In this document: positions 14,701 to 30,200 of the stretch, in pieces
How positions within the stretch are numbered: position 1 is the first letter of the stretch
How the letters are laid out: the number at the start of each line of letters is the position of its first letter
Origin: Owenia fusiformis
Taxonomy: Eukaryota > Annelida > Polychaeta > Sabellida > Oweniidae
DNA: 64,000 nt
Direction: 5' to 3'
Assembly: GCA_903813345.2 (NCBI GenBank)
Contig: CAIIXF020000009.1
Span: forward strand, 34,477,259 to 34,541,258
Position numbers and translations under genes: made by a program
The notes under the pieces: model-generated
Database searches by the model: none
What the model was told of the DNA's origin: nothing
The model's input: only the letters and a program-made list of their open reading frames with translations

Positions 14701-17700
14701 GAACATGTAAACATAATGTGTTGACCTCAGTTCATTTACTTCCAATATATATGTGTCCCCACTCCAAGGATTGTTTCACAATTCTGCCAAAAATGGTCAA
14801 AATTTGCCAATTCTTCAAAATCTTTCGAATATTCAAGTGGGTGAAAATGTTTTTTAAATGGGTGCGAGGCTATTTTCAAAATATCATGTACATGTAGGTG
14901 CAGAAAAGGTGTTCATTGTAAGAACTGTTCACTATTACAAGTTTTACACTATACTTGTACCTTGTTCTTATCATCTTATCAGTAAAACAAGTCATTTGAC
15001 AGAACTCAGTACATAAGAACTTTAAGTACGTGACCTTCCCGGCACGTTGATCATGAGATGCTATGTATACACTATACACTGTCATATAGTCTTTCATACA
15101 TATTTGAAACATCATACAATTAACCCCATTTATTCCATAATAACATGTTTTTTCCTGGGAAATAAACGGGGAATAGAAATTATGTTAAAAAAAATCCCGC
15201 ATTAGATCATATTGGAACCCGTGTCAGAAAAAATCCTGTATAAGGTCCTTTATACCTCTCTAAGTCCAATTACAGTTGTATAACATGGGTCTATAACAAC
15301 GATATACAGTGGAGAGTGGTATATCGTCATCGTATACAACTCCTCCGTATACACTCCAGCGTATACCACTGTAGAAGTGCATTCTGGGAACTAATGAATA
15401 AAAAAAATCATGAAAATTTTCATGATTTGCTAGAATCAAGCCACGTCATAAATGGTTCGAGATCAACATCAGCATTATTGAGTTAGCTATGGGATATTTT
15501 TATGGTTTTTATTGTCGATTGTGTTCGAATCAACTGTACATTGAACTTAGAGTGGCATAATAAGATTATATAATGGTTCATTCTGTATATCGTGCATTTT
15601 ATACTCTCGTGAGAATATAATATATTCACTCGTTCGCTACGCTCACTTGTGAATATATCATATACTCACTCGAGTATAAACACGATATACAGAAAGAACC
15701 ATTATATAACCTCGTAGTATCAGTAATATTCCCTGGGATTTCCCTCGATTTTTACAGCAAAATTATTAATGAAAGTTGAAACTTTTATATGATGAATTAA
15801 AATGTATCATTTTATGTCACTATCATTTGTTGATGGCATACAAAATTAATTTCAAAAAAATTTTATGGAATAAATAGTTTATTGATGGTCATGATGCAGT
15901 ATGATTTTTTCCTTGAGATAATATGATATCGGCCTCTGAAAATAACATATTGACACTTGGGCTATCCCACTCAGTCAATATGATACTTTCCTTGGCCAAT
16001 ATCATATTTTTTCACTCAGAATAAATTGCATATTCCATCCCTCCCATTAAATAACCTCTATATTTAAATTATATGCTAGTAGACCTTTAGCAACACTGTA
16101 CATACCAAAAATTGCTAATAGTTTCCCAGCTTGCACAAAGGACGAACCAGATTTATTATCCACATATTTTGTCTCAATAATACCATCAGTTGAATGAAAA
16201 GAAAAAGTGTATACTATATCAACACTCACCTGCAGACATAACTGGCATCATGCTACTCCTTTCGACATCCCTAAGTAAAGCATGTTCTTCAAAATACTGA
16301 CTGGAAGGAAAAGAATACAGTAATCAAATTAAAGAAAGCAATAATTCGTAAGGAATCGCCTGTGATTGCAAGCAATCTAATACTAAGGCAATCAACCGAC
16401 CCTTTTATCTGTGGTCACTTTCCAAATCCATAAAATGCCAAGAAACAATTTGCCACATGACTATGGAATATGTAATCCGAAATCTTGTTATGAAATAAAC
16501 TTTTTATTCAAAAAATCATGAGCTTAGTGTGAAGTATGTATTAATTCATCTTACAGTGGGCACAATGCTTATTATAGGGCTTGTTTAAAGAAATCAGGGT
16601 AAAACAGACTTCAAGCAGAATACAGTTTGTCCATTTGATAATTAATTTGAAATGTTCAACAACTAAGTTTACCTGAGTAGCAGTTGATTCTCTAATAGCA
16701 TATGCATGTGTCTCTCCAAAGAATGCTCATTAAGTGAAGCTCGGAGCCATGCCCTTCCACGTCCTGCATCCGTATCTATGTTTTTCAACACCAGATAGCG
16801 CTCCTGCTCATGCTTACTTAAGAATTCCTTGACGTAATGCCAGAAAACTGCAATAAACAGTGTTCTATTTTATTGAAATTAAAACAAAGGATAAATCTGA
16901 AAATAAATTCATCAAGCAAATAATTTTATTGAGAAAAATTGATTTAAAAAAATAAAAGCAAATGTAGATGTACATACATTGCAGCCCTACTTCTTAACTC
17001 TAAAAAATTAGAATACTTTTCGATATGTTTTACTTCTAAATAATGAAATAAAGGTACTCAATATTAACCTGGTTCTGTCTCTAATTTCTTCAGGTCCTGG
17101 ATTACGCCAATATTCTTCATCTTTGTTAAACCAGTAATCTCACTCACTTGCCTAGAATATAACATATCTCTAAACCTCACAAAACAAAAACATGCACAAT
17201 ATGTTCAATGTGTTGATGGTTACAATGCAATAATAAAAATGTTAAAAAATAATTCAATGATGCAAGTTATTTATTGTTTGACAATTCTTTTAATTAACAT
17301 TTTTGCTCCCACTCATATTTGAAAGATTAACTTGTCTAATCTGTAAACTTTTCACAAAATATCACATAATTCTTACAAAATTGTTTAAATGTTTTCAATT
17401 TAACAATGATTTGTTATGATATAAAAACTTGTAAAAAACATCAAATGGTCTCAATCATAATGGGTCTTTAAAGAATGACATAATTTATTATCAGATTTTG
17501 GAATGGCATTAAATGAGACTAACTTCAAGGCAGATAGTCCTTTATTGGTGTGTTTCATTCCATGTTGAAGAGCGGACTCCCATGCTGCACATAAGCAACT
17601 CACCCTAGAATAGCATGATTATTCAAATGAAAAACATAAACCTGGCTTTTATTAGCTTTATTTCACAAAGACATGTCTAGGTATTACATCATAAGAGCTG

Positions 17701-20212
17701 CTGGTAAAAGATTATTTCTTCAAGTCATTGCAAATGGGGTTTCAGTTAGGAGCAAGTCTACTTTAAAAGTCTAAATTAGGTACAGCACCCACTAGTTTCA
17801 ATGCTGGGGAGATAACTAGAGGGTAGAGATGTCTCGGAACAAAAAACTTTGGAACGGTTCGGAACATTTTGCTTCGGAATGGAACAATTTCGGAACAGTT
17901 CGGAACAGAGTGACTGCGTAAATAAGATTAAAATAAGTTGATCATCTAGGTCTATTTGGTTGCGAAAAAGCTCTTCAAAACTCTTCAATGAGAAGGAGTG
18001 AAAAAAAAGAACCTCTTTTGGTGCAAAATATTGAAAGAAAAATGCTGTTTTATGGCGATTTAAGGGCCACAAGTTGTGAAAGGGTAAGATTTTCTTGTTC
18101 CCCAACCGAACCGAAATTTTTAATCTATGTTCCGTGTTCCGTTCCGAGAGCATAATTCAGCGGGTCGAACAAACTCGGGTATCCATGACACTTCTACTAG
18201 AGAGCATATATAGACTTCATTTTCAAATTAAGCTGAACTGTAAAATAACCTTATTTTTTGATGGCATTAAATCAGAATGTAAATATGTTGAAGTATAATG
18301 TGAAATTATGAAGATAATAACCTGCTGTCTCCATCAGTTGCTAGCTCAGATTTGCCTCCAAATCGTACTTGACACTGCAACAAAATAGAAGTAATTGTAC
18401 TGTATTATAAAAATGAATAATCTTAAATCATTCTTTATAGCATAGTGATTTAAATACCATACACAACATATATTTTTACATATCTATCTGAGCATCATTA
18501 AACATTCACTGAACCCCAAGTCAGATACAGTTCACGGAAACAGTAATATGTGTCAGAGTAGATTTTCGATTCCTAATTCTGAACTACATGTAGCAAAGTT
18601 ACATTCATATTTATGGGGATACCAACATTGTATAAGAGTACAAAACATAGTTTCAATACCTGTTTCACTGCATCCAAAAGTCTGTTTAGAACCTGCTGCC
18701 TTTCATGACTACTTGTTTCACTCTCACCTTAAAAAATGACATGTTGATACAATAAACGGCTGAGTACATGCATGGGCTCTATTGAAAGCCCATGGTACAT
18801 GGCAGTATTAGCTAGATTTACAGATGGAGGAATGGATGGATGAATCATGAACAGATGGCTTTTCGAATTTAGTTTGGTCATATGAAGTTACAGTTTGGTA
18901 TGATTAGCCTGTGTGAATGAAAGTCAGTGAATGAAATGGGTTTGTGTAAAAAACTGGGTGACCGGGTAACCAGGTAGCCGGGTGACCGGTACCCTACCTT
19001 CCTACCAGGGTTGGAATTTGATTTTTTCATTTTACATGTATGCCTCAAAACACCCAACTGACATCCCAATCAATGTACCAGTGACACAACCAATCAAGAA
19101 AACAACCAAACAAGCAACAAAATTTATTTACTAATAAATCAACCAGCAAAACGACAAACAAAATTAATATAATGTCAATCAGTGAGGCAATAAATCAAGC
19201 AACTAACGTTGTATTGTACATCGTACACTAATTAACAGATAAAACAGCAAATAACGTTTCAATTTACGCGTCCGTAAATCTTCCAGGTTTGTTTAATATC
19301 TAGTAGAAATCACCATCATAGAAAACAATCATCGATATCCTGTCAATCACTCAGACAATAAATCAAGCAACTAACGTCATTGTACGTGTAAACTGTGTAA
19401 ATACCTAGGACTTCCGAAATTCAGTCTCTAACAGGTTCTTGGTAAAATGATAACGTAAAAATATTGAAGGGTAGTCTACAAATCTTGGTAAAATGACAAA
19501 GTAAAAATATTGAAGGGTAGTCTACAAATGTGCAACTTTGAAAGTTGGTAACCCTGCAAGGAACGTTAAGTACCCGGTTACCCGGCCACCCGTTTTTTTA
19601 CACAAACCCGAATGAAACAGAATCTAAAAAAACTGAACAATACATTAGCAAGAGGGAACAATTATGGAACATACAAGATGCATGTAAGAAGAGAATACAA
19701 AGAGATTTTGATGAAAATGGAGAACACTGGTACCAAAAAATGATGTGTGACTATATAAATTCATGCAGATTTTAGAGGGCCTTTTGAAGCTGTTCAAGAT
19801 CTGATTTTTATATGACTTCCATTACGCCTTGCAAGAAAATGGGTCAAGAGACATGACATAGCAGAATATTATTTCACAACTTCCCAGCATGCAACAGTTA
19901 GAATGTTCCAGTCATGAGCAACCACTCATATGTAACTGGATCAACACAAAACCATGATATTCTACAACACGTCATCGAGGATAGAGTAGCTTTATAGATA
20001 TACAGTTGAAAGAGTAAGTCAAAATAAAGTATTTGACATAATATTGTAGGTTATATAAAACAAGAGATTATTTCAATTTATTTGTAAACAAAACATCACC
20101 TGATTTGACTCACTGACTGAATTTTTTATTTTTATTTTTGTATTTCCCACATGATTACAAAGCTCTGGGGAAACTGTCATGTATCAAAAATTAGCAATAC
20201 TTACTAGTCATA
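2720..20212 (-). CDS. SNX29: sorting nexin 29 (RUN and PX domain protein), 19 exons
   Basis: Coding exons in transcript order: 20206-20212 (7 nt, tentative), 18660-18727, 18322-18374, 17524-17604, 17069-17151, 16673-16847, 16230-16300, 13590-13766, 12248-13280, 11745-11854, 11375-11462, 10963-11106, 10442-10570, 5327-5516, 4886-5002, 4470-4616, 4095-4235, 3507-3646, 2720-2861. They join with consistent phases to about 1031 residues, against about 813 in human. The N-terminal RUN domain (CQVRFGG, TEPVFWHYVKE, GRGRAWLRASLNEHSLERH, ERSSMMPVM) spans roughly residues 25-190. A basic patch (KRKERKKKKVAKVVSFD) opens a 1-kb exon encoding a disordered linker with four NPF motifs. Then come a coiled coil (ENELLKQQLKKYVSAVQML) and a PX domain (WIPSAFLRG, RRYAEF, FPPKKALGNK, LQSYLRRI) with a basic tail. 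PX domains bind endosomal phosphoinositides; RUN domains usually contact small GTPases or motors. Endosomal trafficking is therefore expected, though SNX29 function is poorly known. The orthology call is strong; the first exon is less sure. Confidence 0.93.
2989..3197. mobile_element. CAGGCCCGTAGCC-type MITE
   Basis: A 209-bp element in the last SNX29 intron, bounded by inverted CAGGCCCGTAGCCAGG and its complement. The interior has G-tracts and the phrase 'aaaactgcatgattttgaaag', shared with the copy at 28195-28413. Too short to encode a transposase, so non-autonomous. No clear target-site duplication is seen here. Confidence 0.8.
5660..7743. repeat. left arm satellite array, ~90-bp monomers
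   Basis: More than 20 diverged monomers, each with the core 'ccacgaagaatggatga', then 'aggcattttcaaaacac', then 'aaaacgttactttattggac'. Monomer starts are spaced about 86-92 bp apart. Two variants alternate: one with 'tactttgtcagtaaaacg' and 'ctttaaccata', the other with 'actttgccttaaaaacg' and 'ctttaactgatc'. Between about 6720 and 7200 they form a higher-order trimer of about 268 bp. Short reading frames in the array (for example 6335-6675) are by-products of the repeat. Confidence 0.85.
9146..10189. repeat. right arm satellite array, inverted
   Basis: Complementary copies of the left-arm monomer. Three near-identical 90-bp units start at about 9380, 9470 and 9560. The inner end (9146-9320) mirrors the left arm's inner end (7560-7743), including the variants 'aagtaacggaaaagggccaa' and 'ggaaatcggccaaagttacg'. 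The outer end contains a perfect 198-bp tandem duplication (9781-9978 and 9979-10176). The arm is about half the length of the left one, so monomer number has changed since insertion. Confidence 0.85.
13985..14172. repeat. dispersed repeat with GGAC/GGAT minisatellite
   Basis: In an SNX29 intron. A tract of GGACGGATGGACTGAC units at about 14083-14135 is followed by 'ccctaccgaacttcgttcg' and preceded by 'cccctggcaataaacat'. This arrangement is familiar from dispersed repeats of marine invertebrate genomes. No coding potential. Confidence 0.6.
15254..15709. mobile_element. palindromic MITE, copy 1
   Basis: The core 15567-15709 is an imperfect 143-bp palindrome: 'ttatataatggttcattctg' on the left and its near-complement on the right, with nested inverted pieces such as 'gaatatatcatatactcac'. 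The neighbouring 15254-15370 carries repeated 'gtatacaactcc'-like phrases. The same two modules recur at 44961-45305 in SHMT, which marks a mobile family. No target-site duplication resolved. Confidence 0.7.
17828..18152. repeat. CGGAAC-rich inverted-repeat element, tentative
   Basis: The segment starts with 'tctcggaac' and ends with 'gttccgaga', and carries many CGGAAC or GTTCCG motifs near both ends. It lies in an SNX29 intron. The 125-codon minus-strand frame across it has no family resemblance that I can see. Probably a decayed MITE; no flanking duplication found. Confidence 0.4.
18937..19609. mobile_element. hAT-like MITE with 8-bp duplication
   Basis: A 673-bp element in SNX29 intron 1, bounded by inverted GGGTTTGTGTAAAAAA followed by GGGTAACCGGGTA-like sequence. 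GAATGAAA flanks both ends (18929-18936 and 19610-19617), the 8-bp size typical of hAT transposons. The interior holds a 52-bp tandem duplication (about 19437-19530, 'ttgaagggtagtctacaaat'). No transposase frame. Confidence 0.75.
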
Positions 20213-20519
20213 TTTATGTACAATTCAGTTTATTTATTTGGATGATTCGCTACATATTAGAGATGTTATTGTAATATTTCGAAGATATATTTTCAACACC
20301 CAGAATTTATCATCCTTGACCTCTGACCTCCAGTCAATTTTCTGAAACGAAATTAATATAAAATTGATATGTTTTGGCAGTTATTTATAAATCAAGTTTA
20401 TCAAATCATTGGAAATAATTTTATATTTAAAATAGAATCTACATTAACAGTTAACAATACCCAACTTAATAATAAATAGCAAATAATATTTTCGATTCGG
20501 AAGTTTGTCATTTTCTTTT
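20213..20519. promoter_or_regulatory. putative bidirectional promoter SNX29/RPL10
   Basis: About 300 bp separate the proposed SNX29 start codon (minus) from the RPL10 first exon (plus). If the 7-nt SNX29 exon is right, the two genes share a head-to-head promoter. The RPL10 side ends in a pyrimidine run (about 20510-20527), as expected of a ribosomal-protein 5' TOP start. No TATA box stands out. Further upstream SNX29 UTR exons cannot be excluded. Confidence 0.4.
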
Positions 20520-20548
20520 TCTTTTTCACAAGGTGTCCGCCATACTTG
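20520..20548 (+). other. RPL10: RPL10 5' UTR exon 1
   Basis: A pyrimidine-rich start (ctttttctttttcac, 5' TOP-like) leads into a short noncoding exon ending CATACTTG before the donor gtaagaat. It pairs with the acceptor at 20691-20694 just ahead of the start codon. TOP motifs couple ribosomal-protein translation to growth signalling. The exact transcription start is not determined. Confidence 0.55.
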
Positions 20549-20700
20549 GTAAGAATTTTTCCATACCTTCCCAAAATCGATCAACATCCCGCTTCTATGT
20601 TTGTCAAACTCCAATTTAATTGATTCAAGTGGTACGTATACAACTTCTTATCCCGTATAAGTGCATTTTGAATAATAATTTAATTTATTTTCAGGTAAAA

Positions 20701-24778
<4,078 letters not shown>

Positions 24779-24824
24779 CTTAATATCAGAGACTATCAAT
24801 TTTATTGTAAGGAGTGGCAAGTCA

Positions 24825-24830
24825 AATAAA
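24825..24830 (+). terminator. RPL10: RPL10 poly(A) signal
   Basis: AATAAA lies 47 nt after the RPL10 stop codon, giving a very short 3' UTR, as is usual for ribosomal-protein genes. Confidence 0.75.
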
Positions 24831-26250
24831 GACTGTGAAATGAGAAATAACCAAGTTCCGTTTCTAATGAGTTGGAGCAGTTTAATGAATTAACGTGATT
24901 AAGGATTGGTATTCAAGTAGAATCCATATCGTATTCTCATTATGTGTATCCATTTTGGTGACCAGTGTAACAATAACTCACTTGAGCAACTTAACATTTT
25001 GTCATGATATAATACCCCTTTTTAATACCCCCTTTACTTATTTTTGTAAATTTAAACCCTTAAACGGTTGGGAGTCGGAGCTGGTCAAAGTTATTGAAAT
25101 AGTCAAATTGTAGTTTTGACTTGAAACGACAAACCCCTATGTTCTTAGAATATGAATTTCTTCATCAGTAATGGCTCAATATAGTTACAAGTAGGTTCAA
25201 AATACTGGGAATTGAACAAGCTCTTTCCAATGATACCTTTGGTGAAATTCTCTATAGCCTAACTGTTAAGGGTTAATTTACACAAAAGTTATTCTGTGAA
25301 AATATTTCCGATTACCATTTGATGTTCCATCCTTGTTGCCCATAAAGACCACTTGTGTAGAATCCATGATTTAACTTAAAATCAATCCTAGTCATTGTAC
25401 CATCTGACCATGTGCTTACAGCAACATATTTAATAGTACTTGCGTTTGACATTACAAAACTAGAAATATAGCAAATCCCTCCAACATAACATATTTTATC
25501 AAATCACTCATCATTTTGAAGATAAAATGAAATAACCAGGAATAAGGTTAACCGTGTCTTTATGCAAAATGTACACCCCTGGTGTAGACGAACGGAACGG
25601 AATAAAGAGGATTGGCTCCCAGCGTTCAATCTTGATACTCTGCCATATATGGTGTCAATACCTTGGCCTAATTAGCCGCCATCTTCTCATTTCTGAACTG
25701 TAATTTCAATTTTCTTGTTTCCAAACAAAAAATTCAAAACTCACAAGAAGTGATCAAGATATTAGTTCATATCTCTTGGAGCATGATCATGAATTTATAG
25801 TCCGTTAGTGTCCGTAAACAAAAATATTTTCAATGTTGTGGTCAATCAAGGTCAATGTTGTGTTGAGAACTAAACTTCGTTGCTTGAATTATATTGGCCG
25901 CATTTAGACAGAGCATGCCAAAAATAATATTTGGCTATTTTGAGTTGAAATAGACTTTACATTAACCTGTTAGATGCTGCACATGACTGAGCTCATGAAA
26001 AATGAAAATAAGGAGCTGCTTGAAACTTGGAAGGGTTAAACTTCATCATCCCATCGAGTATAAAGTCTAATAGTTCGGGGGATATAGAAAACGTCTGTTA
26101 GGGCAATAACTCAAATAAAAAGTCCAAACATGTATTGTTCACGAATGTGAGGCATGGTTGCTTTTAACTTTATTAATAGAATGCTCATACACACTGTAGA
26201 ATTTTATTGACAACTTTTACATAAGTCTATTGCAGTATATTACATTTGTG

Positions 26251-26478
26251 ATGCCTAGGTCACATTTGCTCCGATTCAAAGGCCGGTCTCCGGCCGATTG
26301 AGTATTTTGTTCAAAATTGAAGGTCAGATATCAATTTTGAGGTCAGATGTGAACTCCCGAGAACTTGTACATGATTTTAAAAAAGGTTGCTCAATTTGAG
26401 GCAAATTGTAATCAGTTTGAACAAAGTACTGCAATCGGCCGGCGGCCTATGAATCAAGCCGAAATGGGACCTAGGCAT
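26251..26478. mobile_element. ATGCCTAGGTCACATTTG MITE, copy A
   Basis: Ends ATGCCTAGGTCACATTTG and the near-complement 'cctaggcat' at 26470-26478, with internal inverted GGCCGG/CCGGCC boxes and 'cggccgattgagtattttgt'. Related to copy B at 26625-26753. Confidence 0.65.
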
Positions 26479-26624
26479 TACTATACCTCCAAATGATTTT
26501 AAACGGACACGATTTTGTGTTAAAATAATTATTTTTTTCGGTCGAGTAAAATCTATCAAGTGAAGGCACCTCATAAGTGGAAGTTATTAAAATTATAGTG
26601 ATCCAGATCATAGGCTTCATGTTA

Positions 26625-26753
26625 TGCCTTGGTCACATTTGCCCCGATTTTCACAACGGCGCCCGGCCGATTGAGTATTTTGTTCAATATTGAGCTAAAC
26701 ACTTAATCGGCCGGGCGCCGGCCGTTGGATCGAAGCAAATGTGACCCAGGCAT
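26625..26753. mobile_element. ATGCCTAGGTCACATTTG MITE, copy B
   Basis: A compact 129-bp palindrome: 'atgccttggtcacatttgcc' on the left and the complement of 'atgcctgggtcacatttgct' on the right, with CGGCGCCCGGCCGATT inverted inside. It shares 'ggccgattgagtattttgtt' with copy A. It could form a near-perfect hairpin. Confidence 0.7.
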
Positions 26754-27007
26754 TAGTGATCCTCTTGTAAGGGGGGCACCCCAGTCTTTCGGTCATTAAA
26801 ACCGAGTCCTTGGAACACCTACACGTATTTGCATATCTCTGGCAAAATGCATATATTTTCAATATTCGAGTCTACACAAAGGGAGGAATATTCAATAATT
26901 TATAGGACGACCATACGTACAGCTGGTCACCTGTACAACGTACTAAGTGAAATTCGTCTCAAATTCAATAAATATCACTCATGGGAATTTTAGTTCCTGC
27001 TATACTT

Positions 27008-27145
27008 CAGGCCCGTAGCCGGGAGGCGTTGGGGAGCGGAAGCTCTCCTAGACCAGCATGCTGTTTTTCACCATTCTGAGCACCTTTCGGATATTTTTCA
27101 GCCAAAACTGTCAAAAAGCTCCCCTTGGTAAAAGCTGGCTACGTG
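27008..27145. mobile_element. decayed CAGGCCCGTAGCC MITE
   Basis: Left end CAGGCCCGTAGCCGGG; a right-end remnant 'ctggctacgtgt'. The interior 'tttttcaccattctgagcac' matches the other copies at 2989 and 28195. It lies just beyond the last EF-hand coding exon, probably in the 3' UTR or flank. Confidence 0.55.
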
Positions 27146-27208
27146 TAATAGTACTTCTAAGTGTTCAAAGAATAGTTCATGGCTTCTGTATCAGATCTGT
27201 TGCTGTTG

Positions 27209-30200
27209 TCAAGAATCCAAAACGTTGACGAATTCTAAAAAATAAAAAATGATATGATGATGAACTTTGATTTTTAATTCAAAAAGTGAAAGGATATAGA
27301 AATGTCCAATTTATTCAAGAATATCCATGATAAAATATGGTCCATAATTTCTGCATAAGAGAAAATTTCAAAAATGGCCACCAGATTCAAAATGGCCTCT
27401 AGTTTTAATTTGATGGATTTTACATACTTTAAATTATCATGTATCTACGAAATACATTTATTTTTTTTCTAAATCGCACTTCTATCAAAATGGCTACCAA
27501 GCTAGGCTCATAAAATGCCATTTTGGCTTAATGAAATAGCCTACTTAGTTTATTTAAAATGGCTGCTCAAATAAAAATGTACAGCAGACAGGGGGACCCT
27601 AAAAATGCAACCATCTAATCTTTGATAAGTACTCAATTTTTGTGCATTTTGTGCAATCCAGTTCAAGAAATCAACCGTCTAGCCATACTCTTATGATAAA
27701 TCGTTCAAGCTTCAGGACTGTATTCAATAAGGAAGTCATCTCTTAGTACTGACAAAGCCGTCAAGAAAAAGTGGGTAAACTGACGGATGGAATTGCAATC
27801 TTGAGGAGATCAAACTCAAATACTAGCACAGCGGTGAAAATATAAAATCGTATTTAGGAATTGCATGTTTCAGGCTAGAGCATAACACAAACGGTTAGGG
27901 GGGGGGGGGGGGATTTGCCTCCCCCTATGATCTCGGAAACGAACCCATTATTTTGAGCTTACTTATGGCTATATTGAACCATTATAGCCTATGTATTACC
28001 TTCAAAACTTATCTTGCCATCCCTGTCTAAGTCTGCCTGCCGGAGCATCAGATCTAACATTTCATCAGAAACGCTAACCCCCAATAACTGGAGACATTTC
28101 GATAACTCAGCCTGCGAAAAATCAAATAAGAGTCATTGGGAGTTTCTCACCCAACATGCATTGTCCATTTGTTGGTGTTTCAGAATTAGGAACCCAGGCC
28201 CGTAGCCAGGGGGTGTTCGCAGGATTCGGGCGAACCCCCCCCCCCCCCCCTCCCCGGGCCAAGAATTCTTTAAAAATCATGCAGTTTTTCACCGTTTTGG
28301 GCACATTTCAAGTGATTTTAGCCATATTTGGACCAAAATTGTCAAATGTGAACCCCCCTGGAAATCTCTGAAAACTGAACCCCCCCCCCTTGGCAAATCC
28401 TGGCTACAGGCCTGGAACCTATTCACTTTAAACATTTACACTGATTTAAATTTACTGAATTTCAGATTTAAGGAGTTTGGATTCAACTCATAGTGAATGA
28501 GGTAATGGTTTTGTATCACAAAATTGGCGAGGTCTATCAATAAGATTATGCTGCGCAATGTAGGACAATAAGAAATCATATCACACGTGTCATTAGTTTT
28601 TATTTTGATACAGATAAACATGCTTTGGAACAAAGGGCAACATTACAGGCGGATACACAAAACAACATAAAATTCAACAAAATATATGTGAATTGGCGTT
28701 TATACCTTACTAATATAGCCATCGTTATCCCGATCGAACGCGCTGAAGCTGGATTCGGTGACATTAGCTGACTGCACGTTACAATTCCTACACATCCAAA
28801 GGATAAATTCATCTTCGTCTACGCCTAGCTCTGAAGCATACATCATATGATCACACGTTACGATTCCACGCCAATCAAAGCTAAGAGAAACAACCTTGCT
28901 TGTCATTTGATAATTACTCGGAATACCTCTTTTTGAGGTTGCAATTCGAAGAATCATCACCAAGCCACAGACACATATAATCTATGATGTGGTAATCATA
29001 ATCTAGCATTATTCATTTACTAATGAGTATTCATTTGAGACTTGTTTGTTAAATCACTGCGTCCGTGACATACCTTGTGACCCTGCCTGCTTCACAAAGT
29101 TTTGAACTTGAGACCAAGTGGTGTCAAAACCCAAACTAGAGAGCATGTGCTTCAGTTCTGTACTCGAGACAAGACCATCTCCATTCTGATCCAGTAACTG
29201 GAACGCTAAACTGAGTTCTGAAAAATACATTTTACGGGAGCTAAATAAAAGTATGGATATAGGCCGAATAGAACTCAGACCGTAAAAACTTGTTGATTTT
29301 TATGAGCGTTGTTGACTTTGATTCATAAGTTATTCGGGAGATGGTTTCTGATCATGATCACCACTGTAGGTGTCTAGCAGGGAGCATTCTGAACAACTAC
29401 AATTTATTTTATGTTTTACACACGTTACGAACGCCGGGGTTAACGAGTTATAGACAGGTTCCAATTTCAGAATATCTCAAGGGAAAGGGTTTTTGAGGCA
29501 TTTTTTAGAAAAAGCAACAGACCTATTTTTTCTGAATCAGTTTTTCATGCTGATAAAGATATTAAAAGATGACAGCTCAACGGGGTGGCGATGACACTGA
29601 TTTTTAGCGTTTTTACCCCTCTAGGAAATTATTCTTGGGGGTACTATAATATTAGTTCATAACTCAAAGGATATATGAACTATTGCTCTGAGTTCTACAG
29701 CATATATTTTTAGTACAGAGATGAATACTATCCTAAATTTATAGGTTGATATCTTTGTTGGTTTCAGAAAAATACAATTAATTAGAAAAAATATGCAGTT
29801 TTTGTCATTTTTTATTGCTTATTTTATTTTTGTAGCTTCAAGCAAAATATGATAACTTTAACAGCTCAAAGTAGTATTCTTACAACATTCCCAAGCTATG
29901 TGTGATATTGTAATACATCTATTATAGTGATGAAAAACTATTTTGTAATTTTAATATGACTTTATAGTGCCCTACCCCTGGTAAATAGAAGAAAGTTGGT
30001 GTGGGTTTCTTCTGGTTTTAACATTTTATTGACTTCTTAGTTGAAGATACAATCAATTTTGTCAGTTTACCATGAGTAGCTTTACAATGGTTAACTATTC
30101 CCATGAATAGAGGGTTGGGACCTCAAAAATACCAGAACTGTTGAGTGGCATCCTTGGGCAAACCTCTTCAGAGTATTTCCTTACACTCCAATAAAATCTG

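Larger units (their letters stand above)
24831..27208. other. intergenic, convergent 3' ends
   Basis: The space between the convergent RPL10 and EF-hand genes. It holds a decayed copy of the AGGATTGGCTCCCAG MITE (about 25607-25880), two copies of the TGCCTAGGTCACATTTG family and a decayed CAGGCCCGTAGCC element (27008-27145). No coding exon is recognised. Confidence 0.6.

Noticed and set aside
15440-15475. GGTTCGA resembling a tRNA B box
   Set aside because: No A box or cloverleaf around it; no tRNA gene found anywhere in the window.
17776-18153. 125-codon minus-strand frame
   Set aside because: Lies inside a probable CGGAAC-ended MITE in an SNX29 intron; no domain recognised.
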